Source of the DNA: Congregibacter litoralis KT71
Lineage (GTDB): Bacteria; Pseudomonadota; Gammaproteobacteria; Pseudomonadales; Halieaceae
Reading direction: 5' to 3'
DNA length: 64,000 bases
Assembly: GCF_000153125.2 (NCBI RefSeq)
Contig: NZ_CM002299.1
Location: 1,487,075-1,551,074 of the forward strand
Shown: positions 35,787 to 44,843 of the stretch, piece after piece
Layout: each line of letters opens with the position of its first letter
How positions within the stretch are numbered: position 1 is the stretch's first letter
Notes under the pieces: model-generated
Databases searched by the model: none
The model's input: only the letters and a program-made list of their open reading frames with translations
Told to the model about the DNA's origin: nothing
Position numbers and translations under genes: made by a program

Positions 35787-37085
35787 TCAAGAGAGGAAGC
35801 CGAACTTTAGCATAAAGATTCCGGCCACTACGTAGACTGCGATAGGGCAGCGGCTGGCATTGCCCGAGGCTATTTTTATGAGCGCGTAGGTGATGAACCC
35901 CAGACCGATGCCATCGGCAATGGAGTAGCTGAGGGGCACCCCGATAGCGGTAACGATGGCAGGGGCGCTCTCCGCCACGTCGCCCCATTCCAGATCTTCA
36001 AGTGCTCTGGCCATGATCGTGGCCACGAACAACAGCGCAGCGCCCGTGGCAAAACCCGGCACGCTCTGCGCGAGAGGCGCAATAAACAGGCACAGGAGGA
36101 ACAGGGTTGCTGTGGTAAGGGCAGTGAGTCCCGTGCGACCGCCAGCCTCTACCCCCGCAGCGCTCTCAATAAAACTGGTGGTGGAGGAGGTGCCGAACAC
36201 GGCGCCCACGGCCGTCGCACTGGAGTCCGAGAGGAGGGCGCGGCGTAAACGGGGCAGATGGCCATTCTTGTCGAGCATGCCGGCGCGATTGGCAACGCCT
36301 ACAAGGGTGCCGGCGGTATCAAACACGTCCACCAGTAGCAGGGTAAGAATAACCGTGACCATGGACAGATCGAGGGCGCCGGCGATGTCGAGCTCGAGGA
36401 AGGAAGTCATGGGTGGCGGCATGGACACAATGCCCTTGAATTCCGCAGCGCCCGTGAGCCACCCCAGGGCGGTCACCACCAGCATGCCGATCACCACCGC
36501 GCCGACGGTGCGGCGCGCGGAGAGCGCGGCAATAAGCACGAATCCCAGGAGCATAAAGATTGCCGGTGTTTCCGTGAGGTCCCCGAGACCGACCATGGTG
36601 GCATCATTGCTGACGATAATGCCGCTGCCCGAGAGGGCGATGATGCCCAGAAAAAAACCGATGCCCGCAGAGATTCCAAGTTTCAGGGAACGGGGAATGG
36701 CATTGATTAGCCACTCCCTGACGGGAAGCACCGAGAGCAGTATGAAGATAAGCCCCGACACAAAGACGGCACCGAGGGCACTTTGCCAGCTGTGGCCCAG
36801 GCCCAGCACGACGCCATAGGTAAAAAAGGCGTTCTGACCCATGCCTGGCGCCTGAGCAACGGGATAGTTGGCATAGAGCCCCATGATGGCGGTACCCAGG
36901 GCCGCGGCCAAACAGGTCGCGACGAATACCGCACCAAAGTCCATGCCCGCCGCTGAGAGAATACCCGGATTGACCACGGTGATGTAGGCCATGGCCAAAA
37001 AAGTCGTCACTCCCGCGAGGACTTCCTGCCGGATGCTGCTGTTGTGTTCCGTCAGTCCAAAAAATCGGTCTATGGCGTCCAGCAT
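35787..37085 (-). CDS. AzgA-type purine permease (NCS2 superfamily)
   Basis: A 432-residue inner-membrane transporter of the AzgA group, which imports hypoxanthine, adenine or guanine with protons. About 13 hydrophobic helices; signature segments are EVLAGVTTFLAMAYITVVNPGILSAAGM, QAPGMGQNAFFTYGVV, GIGFFLGIIAL and DTAGTLVGVANRAG, with SSTTSFIESAAGVEAGGRTGLTA near the end. ATG 37085 lies within a TAA-G-TGATG junction with the upstream deaminase-like gene, so translation is probably coupled. A GTG one codon earlier is the alternative. Confidence 0.92.
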   Translation of the reverse strand: MLDAIDRFFGLTEHNSSIRQEVLAGVTTFLAMAYITVVNPGILSAAGMDFGAVFVATCLAAALGTAIMGLYANYPVAQAPGMGQNAFFTYGVVLGLGHSWQSALGAVFVSGLIFILLSVLPVREWLINAIPRSLKLGISAGIGFFLGIIALSGSGIIVSNDATMVGLGDLTETPAIFMLLGFVLIAALSARRTVGAVVIGMLVVTALGWLTGAAEFKGIVSMPPPMTSFLELDIAGALDLSMVTVILTLLLVDVFDTAGTLVGVANRAGMLDKNGHLPRLRRALLSDSSATAVGAVFGTSSTTSFIESAAGVEAGGRTGLTALTTATLFLLCLFIAPLAQSVPGFATGAALLFVATIMARALEDLEWGDVAESAPAIVTAIGVPLSYSIADGIGLGFITYALIKIASGNASRCPIAVYVVAGIFMLKFGFLS

Positions 37086-37088
37086 CAC

Positions 37089-38108
37089 TTATTGCACCTG
37101 CTCTAGACGCGAGAGGTAGTCGGCTTTCTTTGCCTCATCCATCCAACTTACCTCAAAGGCATTGCGATTGAGGGTGCGGATTTCGTCTTTGGAAAAATCC
37201 GCTTCTTCTACCAGCGCCATAAAGTTTTCGTTCATATAGGCACGAAAGTAGGCAGGGTCATCAGAATTAATGGTGGCCTTCATACCCCGGGCCAGCATGT
37301 CGCGGATTTCGGCGGCGGTGAGGTTTTGCACCACGAAGCGATTGGACACGGGGCAGACCGTTAAACCCAGGCCCCGGCGCGCTATCTCGGTGCAAAGACT
37401 GTCATCCTCGAGTGCGTTAATCCCATGATCGATGCGATCAACCTTTATGAGATCGAGGCACTCGCCAATGTGCTCGAGAATATCTTTCTGGTTCACATCG
37501 CAATGCATGGTGAGCTTTAAACCCAGATCCCGGGCCCGGGCAAAGACATGGGCAAATTTCGCCGGGGGGTTATCTTTCTCGTCGGAGTCCAGTCCCACGC
37601 CGATGAGCTTATCCAGATGAGGTACCGCCATCTCCAGATGCTCTGCTGCCGATTCAGCGCTCAGATCGCGGAGAAAGCACAGGATTAAATTGCTCTCGAC
37701 GCCCAGGGTGGCGGCGGCGTCTTTCTGGGCCCTGTGAATGCCATTAATGACCGTATCAAAGGCTACCCCGCGACTGGTGTGAGCCTGGGGGTCAAAGAAA
37801 GGCTCTACGTAGACAACGTTCTGCGCGGCTGCACGTTCAAAGTAGTGGAAGGCGAGCTCGTAAAAGTCTTCTTCCGTGCGGAGCACGTCCATGGCAGCGT
37901 AATAAATGGCCAGGAACGAGGGCAGGTCATGGAAGTCATAGGCGGCCACGACTTCTTCCGGAGTTTTGTACGCCAGCTCAATGCCGTTGCGCTGGGCCAG
38001 ACTAAAAATATGCTCCGGCTCCAGGGTGCCTTCGAGGTGTACATGTAACTCCGCTTTTGGCAGCTGCTGTACAAAATCCAACATGGATGGCTTTGCTTCT
38101 TCCTGCAT
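37089..38108 (-). CDS. Adenosine/adenine deaminase-family protein with non-standard HAGE motif
   Basis: A 339-residue member of the adenosine deaminase (COG1816) family. The zinc pair is in AELHVHLEGTLEP, then VVYVEPFFDPQAH, IDHGINALED, CPVSNRFV and the Asp pair in NSDDPAYF. The segment that is normally HAGE, with the proton-donating Glu, here reads MHCDVNQKD, so the usual purine N1 contact is absent and the substrate may differ from adenosine. The ATG at 38108 has GGAG five bases upstream and sits about 27 bp after the predicted start site of a sigma-54-type promoter. It is first in an operon with the purine permease and phosphoribosyltransferase genes. Confidence 0.85.
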   Translation of the reverse strand: MQEEAKPSMLDFVQQLPKAELHVHLEGTLEPEHIFSLAQRNGIELAYKTPEEVVAAYDFHDLPSFLAIYYAAMDVLRTEEDFYELAFHYFERAAAQNVVYVEPFFDPQAHTSRGVAFDTVINGIHRAQKDAAATLGVESNLILCFLRDLSAESAAEHLEMAVPHLDKLIGVGLDSDEKDNPPAKFAHVFARARDLGLKLTMHCDVNQKDILEHIGECLDLIKVDRIDHGINALEDDSLCTEIARRGLGLTVCPVSNRFVVQNLTAAEIRDMLARGMKATINSDDPAYFRAYMNENFMALVEEADFSKDEIRTLNRNAFEVSWMDEAKKADYLSRLEQVQ

Positions 38109-38143
38109 GGTGTCTCCGGGCACTGTAGGTTTCTTTTATGGCA

Positions 38144-38160
38144 AAGCAACGAGTATGCCA
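38144..38160 (-). promoter_or_regulatory. Sigma-54-type -24/-12 promoter of deaminase-azgA operon
   Basis: On the minus strand the sequence reads TGGCATACTCGTTGCTT: TGGCAT, five bases, TTGCTT, with the required GG-N10-GC spacing. It differs from the consensus TGGCAC-N5-TTGCA/T only at the last base of the -24 element. The start site would be near 38135, 27 bp before the ATG. Confidence 0.6.
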
Positions 38161-38196
38161 TTGATGTCTCTGCCGGGGCAGCTTCTCCGTCTTTTT

Positions 38197-38213
38197 GGAC
38201 GCAGCGCGCGTCC
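38197..38213. promoter_or_regulatory. Dyad upstream of the sigma-54-type promoter
   Basis: GGACGC, five bases, GCGTCC: a perfect 6-bp inverted repeat about 70 bp upstream of the predicted start site, a possible activator site. It does not match the NtrC consensus. It lies between the deaminase start and the 3' end of the BatD-like gene, so it may be coincidental in GC-rich DNA. Confidence 0.25.
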
Positions 38214-38233
38214 GCCGCAGGTCCCTCGGGGCC

Positions 38234-39649
38234 TCATGTTGATGGCGCGGGATTCAGTCGAAGACCCCCAGCATCCGTGCCGAATTTTTTGCGGCTGTGC
38301 CTGTCAATGGCGTTCCAGAGCGCGATGGCAGCGTCGCGGTGGGGCAGGGCATCGCCACCACCGTAGGCGTGTTCCAAAAAGCATTCGAGAGCGCGCCCCG
38401 GGATGTCCGAATCATGAGCCTCATCGCCAGACGCTCCTGCCGGGAGATCCAGAGCATCCCGGAGCGAACCCGGCGATTGCCCTGTTTTTACCGCGTGTTG
38501 TGGCCGCAACGCTGATGCGTGGCCCAGGTTGTCGTAGAGCAGTTGGAGGCAGCGAGAGCTATCTTCCTGCCCCAGGGCCCTGAGATAACGTCGGTAACGC
38601 TCCCTCCTTGCCCTCCTGGCGACGAGCGTCCTGCGTATTCGGATTGCGACTGGGGTTTTGCGCGCGCTCCATAGAATCGCCAGGATCGTGAGGAGGAGTA
38701 GGGCAGGAATCACAACTTTCGTGTTTAACAAAGATGCCTGCGCATCCTCCCGGGTGTCCGACGCCGCCGGGGCAGCGGCCGTCACCTCAATATCAAAGGG
38801 CGGTAGCGACAGCTGCTCAAACTCGCCGCTTGTCGTGTTAAACCAGGCGTACTCCAGTCCCGGAAGCTGGTAACTTCCCGGCGCCTCAAAGGTCACCACG
38901 AGGGTCTCTTCCCGTCTGCCCGTAAGGGCACCACGATCGCTTTGATCCGCAACGGTGGCGGGGGCCGCGTAGAGCGACAGGCCTTCAACGTCGTCAATCT
39001 TTGAGCCCACGAGCATCATCGCCGGCGCATCCTTCACCATGAACCGACGCGTACGCGTGATGGCATCACCGGGGAGGTAACTCTCGAGGGTGCCTGCCCA
39101 GTTTTCTGCAACGGTCAGTGATGGGGTTGCTATCCAGTCTTTAAACTCGTCGGCGCCCGGCGGAGCGACGATCAGGACCGGAGCTGCGTAAAGGAGGCGC
39201 TCTCCCTCCACGGTGCCTTCTTCGGTATTGACGGAAGCAAAGACCCGCAGGGAGGGTAGCTCCAGGCTCCCGGCTTCCCGCGGAAACACGCGAAAGCGCC
39301 ACTGTTGCACACTCCAGGTCTCGCCGTTGATGCGACGGGAGCTATTGTTGGCAAAGTTGGATACGGGACGCACTACGGCGCCCGGGATACGAAAATCACG
39401 GACCCGGGTGCCGCGACTGAACCAGCGCGCCGTGGCGACTTCTACGACCAGTACGAAAGGCGCGCGCTGATAGAGTGTCCCTTCGGTAGTGATATCCACG
39501 GTCATCTGCAGTTGATCGTCGGCGATGAGCTTATCAAGGGTCGTAGCGCCATGGCTAAAACCTGCGCAGAATCCCAGGATGATCAGGGTGGCCAGGAACT
39601 GCCCCAGGGCAGACCCGAGGCGGGGTAGGCGCTGTAAGCCGCAGGGCAT
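38234..39649 (-). CDS. batD: BatD-like exported membrane protein
   Basis: A 471-residue protein of the BatD oxygen-tolerance family. A signal peptide (LGQFLATLIILGFCAGFSHG) leads into beta-sandwich repeats (LQMTVDITTEGTLYQRAPFVLVVEV, FRVFPREAGSLELPSLRVF, PGSYQLPGLEYAWFNTTSGEFE). One membrane helix lies near residue 320 (VVIPALLLLTILAILWSA), followed by a basic cytoplasmic tail. BatD works with BatA and BatB in an envelope complex with MoxR; its biochemical role is not established. The ATG at 39649 overlaps the stop of the preceding gene (TGATG) and has GGGGGA at good spacing. It is last of seven coupled genes. Confidence 0.85.
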   Translation of the reverse strand: MPCGLQRLPRLGSALGQFLATLIILGFCAGFSHGATTLDKLIADDQLQMTVDITTEGTLYQRAPFVLVVEVATARWFSRGTRVRDFRIPGAVVRPVSNFANNSSRRINGETWSVQQWRFRVFPREAGSLELPSLRVFASVNTEEGTVEGERLLYAAPVLIVAPPGADEFKDWIATPSLTVAENWAGTLESYLPGDAITRTRRFMVKDAPAMMLVGSKIDDVEGLSLYAAPATVADQSDRGALTGRREETLVVTFEAPGSYQLPGLEYAWFNTTSGEFEQLSLPPFDIEVTAAAPAASDTREDAQASLLNTKVVIPALLLLTILAILWSARKTPVAIRIRRTLVARRARRERYRRYLRALGQEDSSRCLQLLYDNLGHASALRPQHAVKTGQSPGSLRDALDLPAGASGDEAHDSDIPGRALECFLEHAYGGGDALPHRDAAIALWNAIDRHSRKKFGTDAGGLRLNPAPST

Positions 39650-40320
39650 CACTGTTCCCCCTCACGCCGGCGAAGCTGCAGGGCAAACTTGGTGCTCAAA
39701 AACTCCGAGGGGTTTCTTTGTACCTGCCTGAGCCACATCTCCGTCAGCCCCGGATCCTCCAGAAGCTGCTTCGCCGTGAATTGCTCGCGCTCGACATTAG
39801 TCAGCCGGTCGTCGCCCTCGGAAGAGCGGGGGCCGTCATCGTCATCCGAGGACATATCGCCGGATTCTGATACCTGACTTTCAGACAGCTCCCGGTTGGC
39901 ATCAATGAGCGCCTGAACAATCGGAATGTTCACGGCGGGAGCCGGGTGCTCAGGATAACGCTCCGCCAGTTCCTCATATGCGTCTCTGGCGTCGAGATAC
40001 TCCCGGGCCTGGGCAAGGGCGTTGCCCCGTGCGAGAAGGGACTCCGCGTCCTGGTACTGGGAAAAGTACTGGGCCGCCGCATCAAAGTCCTGGGCGGCGT
40101 AGAGACTCATCCCGCGCCATCGCGGATTGTCAAAGCTGCGCGCCGCTCGCTCATAGTCGCCGTAGGCAAACCACAGGCGACCCTGTTGGTCCGGGGTCAG
40201 CCATAAGTCCAGGAACCGTCCGGGATTGGCGAGGGACCACAGGAGCCCCAGGGCGATCAGGAGCAGAAGGCCCTTCCGGGAGAGTAACTGACGCGCCCTG
40301 CTGGGGAGACTGCTTACCAT
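39649..40320 (-). CDS. TPR-containing BatB/BatE-associated protein
   Basis: A 223-residue membrane-anchored TPR protein. A helix near residues 16-32 (GLLLLIALGLLWSLANPG) is followed by TPR-like repeats (GRLWFAYGDYERAARSFDNPRWRGMSLYAAQDFDAAAQYFSQY, then ESLLARGNALAQAREYLDARDAYEELAERYP). In Bat operons the TPR partner is BatC or BatE. A charged Asp-rich stretch (SSDDDDGPRSSEGDD) separates these from a C-terminal segment (LLEDPGLTEMWLRQVQRNPSEFLSTKFALQL) typical of the family. Its start overlaps the BatB stop by 7 bp. Confidence 0.82.
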   Translation of the reverse strand: MVSSLPSRARQLLSRKGLLLLIALGLLWSLANPGRFLDLWLTPDQQGRLWFAYGDYERAARSFDNPRWRGMSLYAAQDFDAAAQYFSQYQDAESLLARGNALAQAREYLDARDAYEELAERYPEHPAPAVNIPIVQALIDANRELSESQVSESGDMSSDDDDGPRSSEGDDRLTNVEREQFTAKQLLEDPGLTEMWLRQVQRNPSEFLSTKFALQLRRREGEQ

Positions 40321-41294
40321 CGGAGGACCCAGCCTGCGCGGAACCAGAGCAGAAACAGCAGCATGATAGGGGGCAGAAAATAAATGCCCCCATCAATCCA
40401 TGGACGGGCGCTGTCTTCACTGAGTTGGTAATGCCGGTTGATGCGTCGGGTGAGATTGCGAAGGTCCCTGTCGTCGACGCTGACGGCCTCGTAGTAGCCC
40501 TTACCCGCGTCGCTGATAGCCTTTAACTGCGACTCCTGCAGGGGTTGTGCCCGTGCTGCCAGGCCCCGGGCGGCATCTCGGTCCAGCTGTTCCTGCGTTT
40601 TACCCATGCCCCAGACCAGGAGCTGTGTGTCGCTGTTCTCAGCCCATGCTGCAAAGGCCGGCACGGACTGGTTGTTTGCACCGTCCGTCACTATGAGAAG
40701 ACTTCCGCCATGACCCTGCTCCGCCAGCAAGCGCTCTGCGATGGGGAGCACCTCCTCCGGTGCTTTTCCGCGGCGGGGCAACATACCCACCTTCAGGGCA
40801 TCGAGATAATGGAGCAGCATGTTGGAATCGTCGCTCAGGGGGAGCACCGTGTGAGCGCTACCCGCGTAGGCAATCAGGGCAGTGTAGGCATCGCCCCGGG
40901 CTTCGGCGAGCTTGAGAACTTTGTCCCGGGCGCGCTGTAACCGACTGGGTTGCAGGTCGCTTTCGTTCATGGACGTGGAGAGATCGATGGCAATGATCAG
41001 TGCCGCAGCATCCTGGGCAAAGGGCGATTCCCCCCGTTGCCAGCTGGGTCCTGCTACTGCGAACGCGACCAGCGGGCCGAGAACGATGGATACCCAGAGC
41101 GGCGAGAACAGGCGTCGCTGACTTCCGGGGACAATCATGGCGGGGAGCAAGTGGGAGGCAATGACCGGCGCCCATTGCCTGCCCAGATCGCTGCGGCGCC
41201 ACTGGATCATGCTGAGTACCGCAAAGGGCAGCATTAAGAGCAGCCAGGAGGGCCGCAAAAAATGAAACTGTGCCAGAAACGACCCGTCAAGCAT
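40314..41294 (-). CDS. batB: VWA-domain membrane protein BatB
   Basis: A 326-residue inner-membrane protein with two N-terminal helices, a von Willebrand A domain and a C-terminal helix. The MIDAS metal site is ALIIAIDLSTSMNESDLQPSRLQRA (DxSxS near residue 92), with the conserved Thr region and LLIVTDGANNQ. It belongs to the BatA/BatB pair of the aerotolerance operon. The final helix is IYFLPPIMLLFLLWFRAGWVL. It overlaps BatA by 8 bp and the TPR gene by 7 bp. Confidence 0.88.
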   Translation of the reverse strand: MLDGSFLAQFHFLRPSWLLLMLPFAVLSMIQWRRSDLGRQWAPVIASHLLPAMIVPGSQRRLFSPLWVSIVLGPLVAFAVAGPSWQRGESPFAQDAAALIIAIDLSTSMNESDLQPSRLQRARDKVLKLAEARGDAYTALIAYAGSAHTVLPLSDDSNMLLHYLDALKVGMLPRRGKAPEEVLPIAERLLAEQGHGGSLLIVTDGANNQSVPAFAAWAENSDTQLLVWGMGKTQEQLDRDAARGLAARAQPLQESQLKAISDAGKGYYEAVSVDDRDLRNLTRRINRHYQLSEDSARPWIDGGIYFLPPIMLLFLLWFRAGWVLRW

Positions 41295-42279
41295 GCACGG
41301 ACTCCTGACGGCGTAAGCTCAGCAACGCGAACAGCGGTAAGGCGAGGAGGTACAGCGCTGCAAATAACCCAAGAGGAATATGAAAGAGACTGCTCCGGGG
41401 GCGATAGGACAGGGAGTCGTACTTTGCGGGCTCCAGGCGGTTAATTTCGTCGTAGGCCTTTTCCAGAGCCTGGGTATCCAGCGCCTGAAAACTGGCGCCC
41501 CCGGTAGTTTCGGCCACGGCGTTGAGGGTTTCTAGATCCAGGGCTTCCTCTCCGATGGTCGCAGGGTCGCCCACGGCGACGGTGTAAATCGTTACATCGT
41601 TCGCCGCGGCAATGGTCGCCGCATCCCTGGGCGGCACCCGGGATCCCGTGTCGTTACCGTCCGTCAGCACAATAAGCACGCGGTTGGTGGTGTCCGAAGC
41701 CTGAAAGATGGAAATCGCTAAACCAATGGCATCGCCCAGGGCGGTGCTCTGTCCCGCCATGGCCACTTCGCTCTCCTCGAGGAGGGTTTGCCAGGTTTCC
41801 CTGTCGTCGGTAAAGGGCGCCTGGAGGTAGGCGGCATTGCCGAAGACTATGAGTCCAAGGCGATCGCCTTCCCGCTGCGCCGCAAAACCTTCCAGTACAT
41901 CTTTAGCCGCAGTCAGGCGGTTTTGCTCATGCCCCTCTGCATCCCGGAAGTCCCGGGCGTCCATGGATCCCGAGAGATCAAGGGCAAGCATCAGGTCCCG
42001 TGCAGACTTTTCGATATTGATGGGATCGCCCACCCATTCGGGGCGCGCAGCAGCGAGGACCAGGAGGCACCATCCCAGGATGCTGACAATCCCCTGCATG
42101 CGTCGCCGGCGCAGGACGCTGGCGCCGGAGCGGGGCGTTTCTCCGCTGAGCAGTACCAGACGCTGAAAATAGGGAACCTGCAGAGAATCCTGGCTTTCCC
42201 GGTGGGGCGGTGTCAGCCAGCGCACCAGCAAGGGCAGGGCGAGGAGGGCGAAGGCCCAGGGGAGAGTGAATTCAATCAT
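41287..42279 (-). CDS. batA: VWA-domain membrane protein BatA
   Basis: A 330-residue inner-membrane VWA protein, the BatA partner of BatB. It starts MIEFTLPWAFALLALPLLVRWL, has a second helix (GIVSILGWCLLVLAAARPEW), the MIDAS site LMLALDLSGSMDARDF, the loop LIVFGNAAYLQAPFT and LIVLTDGNDTGSR, and ends with a helix (HIPLGLFAALYLLALPLFALL). The ATG at 42279 is chosen because AAGGGTG lies just upstream and it overlaps the DUF4381 stop by 8 bp. In-frame ATGs at 42315 and 42303 sit in a small tandem repeat and would add an Arg/Pro-rich extension. Confidence 0.88.
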   Translation of the reverse strand: MIEFTLPWAFALLALPLLVRWLTPPHRESQDSLQVPYFQRLVLLSGETPRSGASVLRRRRMQGIVSILGWCLLVLAAARPEWVGDPINIEKSARDLMLALDLSGSMDARDFRDAEGHEQNRLTAAKDVLEGFAAQREGDRLGLIVFGNAAYLQAPFTDDRETWQTLLEESEVAMAGQSTALGDAIGLAISIFQASDTTNRVLIVLTDGNDTGSRVPPRDAATIAAANDVTIYTVAVGDPATIGEEALDLETLNAVAETTGGASFQALDTQALEKAYDEINRLEPAKYDSLSYRPRSSLFHIPLGLFAALYLLALPLFALLSLRRQESVHA

Positions 42280-42805
42280 GGGCACCCTTATTGGCACTCT
42301 CATTGGCTCTCTCATGGACTGTTATCCACTCGCGGAGTTGCTCAAACAGGCCGTCGATCTTATCGGGTGTATGGGAGAGAGGTCCGTAGGCAAGGGCATT
42401 AAGCGTCGCAACGGGCAGAGGCGCCAAGCGGGGGGCCAGCTGATGGAGCATCTCCTCCCAGTCCTTGCCCCTCAGGGCGGCAATGCTGTCTCTGTTGCTG
42501 CTGTCCACTGCTGCCAGGGCCGTGGCGCGCAGGAGGGGAGCGAGCTCCCGGAGACAGTCCTTGTCACCCCCTTTGACTCGGGCCTCGACAGAAGCCAGAG
42601 CGGCCTGGGCTTCCCGACGATAGGCATTTCTCAAAAATCGCTGCCAGCGTACCCAGGCGCCCCAGGCGACGCTGCCAACGATGAGGCCAAGGAGCAACCA
42701 CCATCCCGGGGTCTCGGGTACAAGGGACACGGGTTCCGGCAGGGAGGTCTCGATGATGCCGCGGATTGCATAGTTGCCCCAGCCGGGACCAAACACTTCG
42801 GTCAT
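42272..42805 (-). CDS. DUF4381 membrane protein
   Basis: A 177-residue protein with one membrane helix near residues 33-53 (GWWLLLGLIVGSVAWGAWVRW) after the family motif LPEPVSLVPETPGWW. The C-terminal helical part has AALASVEARVKGGDKDCLRELAPLLRATALAAV and GKDWEEML, shared by DUF4381 proteins of Bat/MoxR operons. The function is unknown; it is always seen with BatA and DUF58 genes. The start overlaps the DUF58 stop by 4 bp (ATGA). Confidence 0.85.
   Translation of the reverse strand: MTEVFGPGWGNYAIRGIIETSLPEPVSLVPETPGWWLLLGLIVGSVAWGAWVRWQRFLRNAYRREAQAALASVEARVKGGDKDCLRELAPLLRATALAAVDSSNRDSIAALRGKDWEEMLHQLAPRLAPLPVATLNALAYGPLSHTPDKIDGLFEQLREWITVHERANESANKGAHD
42277..42312 (-). repeat. Three imperfect 12-bp tandem repeats at the DUF4381/BatA junction
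   Basis: Minus-strand units of the type GAGAGAGCCAAT, GAGAGTGCCAAT, AAGGGTGCCCAT. They encode the last residues of the DUF4381 protein (ERANESANKGA) and contain the BatA ribosome site and alternative ATG codons. Confidence 0.6.
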
Positions 42806-43749
42806 CGGCGCGCCCCCAGAGCTTTGAGCAGCTGGTTGACGGGGTCTTCGGCACAGCTCACGGAAATCAGCGGCAAGCCATAGCGCTTCAGGATGTTCAG
42901 CATGTGGCCTACGTGGGCGTTGTAGCTATCGCGGAAGCGTTCATCGAGCTGCGCGCGATTTCCCGACACGGCAATCTGCATTTCTCCATCGGAGACAATG
43001 AGCTCGTCCAGCCGTGGCAGCTCGATCTCCGCGGGATCAAAAATATTGATGACGATGACGTCGTTGTGCATGCTCATCTTCTTGAGGAGTTCATCACTGC
43101 GATCGTCCCAGCCAAAGCCGTCGCCGATGTAGATAACCAGTGCGTCATGGGAGAGCCCACGGGCAAGATTGTCCATGGCGATATTGAGCTGCGACGCCTT
43201 GGATGTCTGGCCTGCGGCGAGCGCCGCGTTACTCTCAGCGAGGCGCGACAGCAGCTCCATGACACTTTCGCGGCTGCGACGGGGGGGAATGCTGTAGCAG
43301 TCATGATCATCAAAGATGAGTCCGCCCAAACGGTCGTTTGACGCGATGACCCGCCAGGCCGCCAGGGCGGCCACTTCGGCGGCCACGACAGACTTCATGG
43401 CCCGTTGGCTGCCAAAAAACATGCTGACGCGCTGATCCACCAGCAGATGGACGCGGCGCTCGCGCTCCTCCGTGTAGACGCGCACATGGGGCTTCCCCGT
43501 GCGATTGGTGACCTTCCAGTCCATGCTGCGGATATCGTCACCGGGTCGGTAGTGGCGCAGCTCCTCAAAATTCAGGCCTCTGCCGCGCAGACGGGAGCCG
43601 TGACGGCCGCTGAGGATGCTCTGCACCGGTTGTCGTGGCAGGAAAGAAAAACCCCTGGCCTGAAATTCCAGGGCCCGCAGATGGGCCAGGCTGGCCGCGA
43701 TTCGGTTATCCGGAGCCGACGGCTGTTCCTTGGGTGAAAACCACGGCAT
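42802..43749 (-). CDS. DUF58 protein
   Basis: A 315-residue cytoplasmic DUF58 protein, a VWA-related fold that accompanies MoxR ATPases. Key segments are GRHGSRLRGRGLNFEELRHYRPGDDIRSMDWKVTNRTGKPHVRVYTEERERRVHLLVDQ, with the degenerate MIDAS-like LLVDQRVSMFFGS. There is no membrane helix, unlike longer DUF58 proteins. The ATG at 43749 leaves 10 bp after the MoxR stop; a longer open frame overlapping moxR lacks support. It probably acts as a substrate-linked partner of the MoxR chaperone. Confidence 0.87.
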   Translation of the reverse strand: MPWFSPKEQPSAPDNRIAASLAHLRALEFQARGFSFLPRQPVQSILSGRHGSRLRGRGLNFEELRHYRPGDDIRSMDWKVTNRTGKPHVRVYTEERERRVHLLVDQRVSMFFGSQRAMKSVVAAEVAALAAWRVIASNDRLGGLIFDDHDCYSIPPRRSRESVMELLSRLAESNAALAAGQTSKASQLNIAMDNLARGLSHDALVIYIGDGFGWDDRSDELLKKMSMHNDVIVINIFDPAEIELPRLDELIVSDGEMQIAVSGNRAQLDERFRDSYNAHVGHMLNILKRYGLPLISVSCAEDPVNQLLKALGARR

Positions 43750-43759
43750 CAGTGTCTGC

Positions 43760-44734
<975 letters not shown>

Positions 44735-44784
44735 GGGTGTGATCCGGTGTTGAAGTGCCCCTAAGTCTCACAGACCGGCGGGAC

Positions 44785-44814
44785 AAAAAAAAGCCCTCCG
44801 AGAGGAGGGCTTTT
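44785..44814 (-). terminator. Intrinsic terminator of TonB receptor gene (minus strand)
   Basis: GCCCTCC with GGAGGGC around a GAGA loop, flanked by a run of eight A on the plus strand, which is a T-run on the minus strand. It starts about 30 bp after the receptor stop codon. The four T on the other side give weak plus-strand activity. Confidence 0.88.
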
Positions 44815-44843
44815 CCAGGTGCTTGTCGCGCCGGGGAGAGTGC

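Noticed and set aside
38161..38583. Plus-strand open frame over the BatD 3' end and deaminase promoter
   Set aside because: It overlaps the well-supported BatD gene and has a Pro/Arg-rich composition typical of shadow frames.
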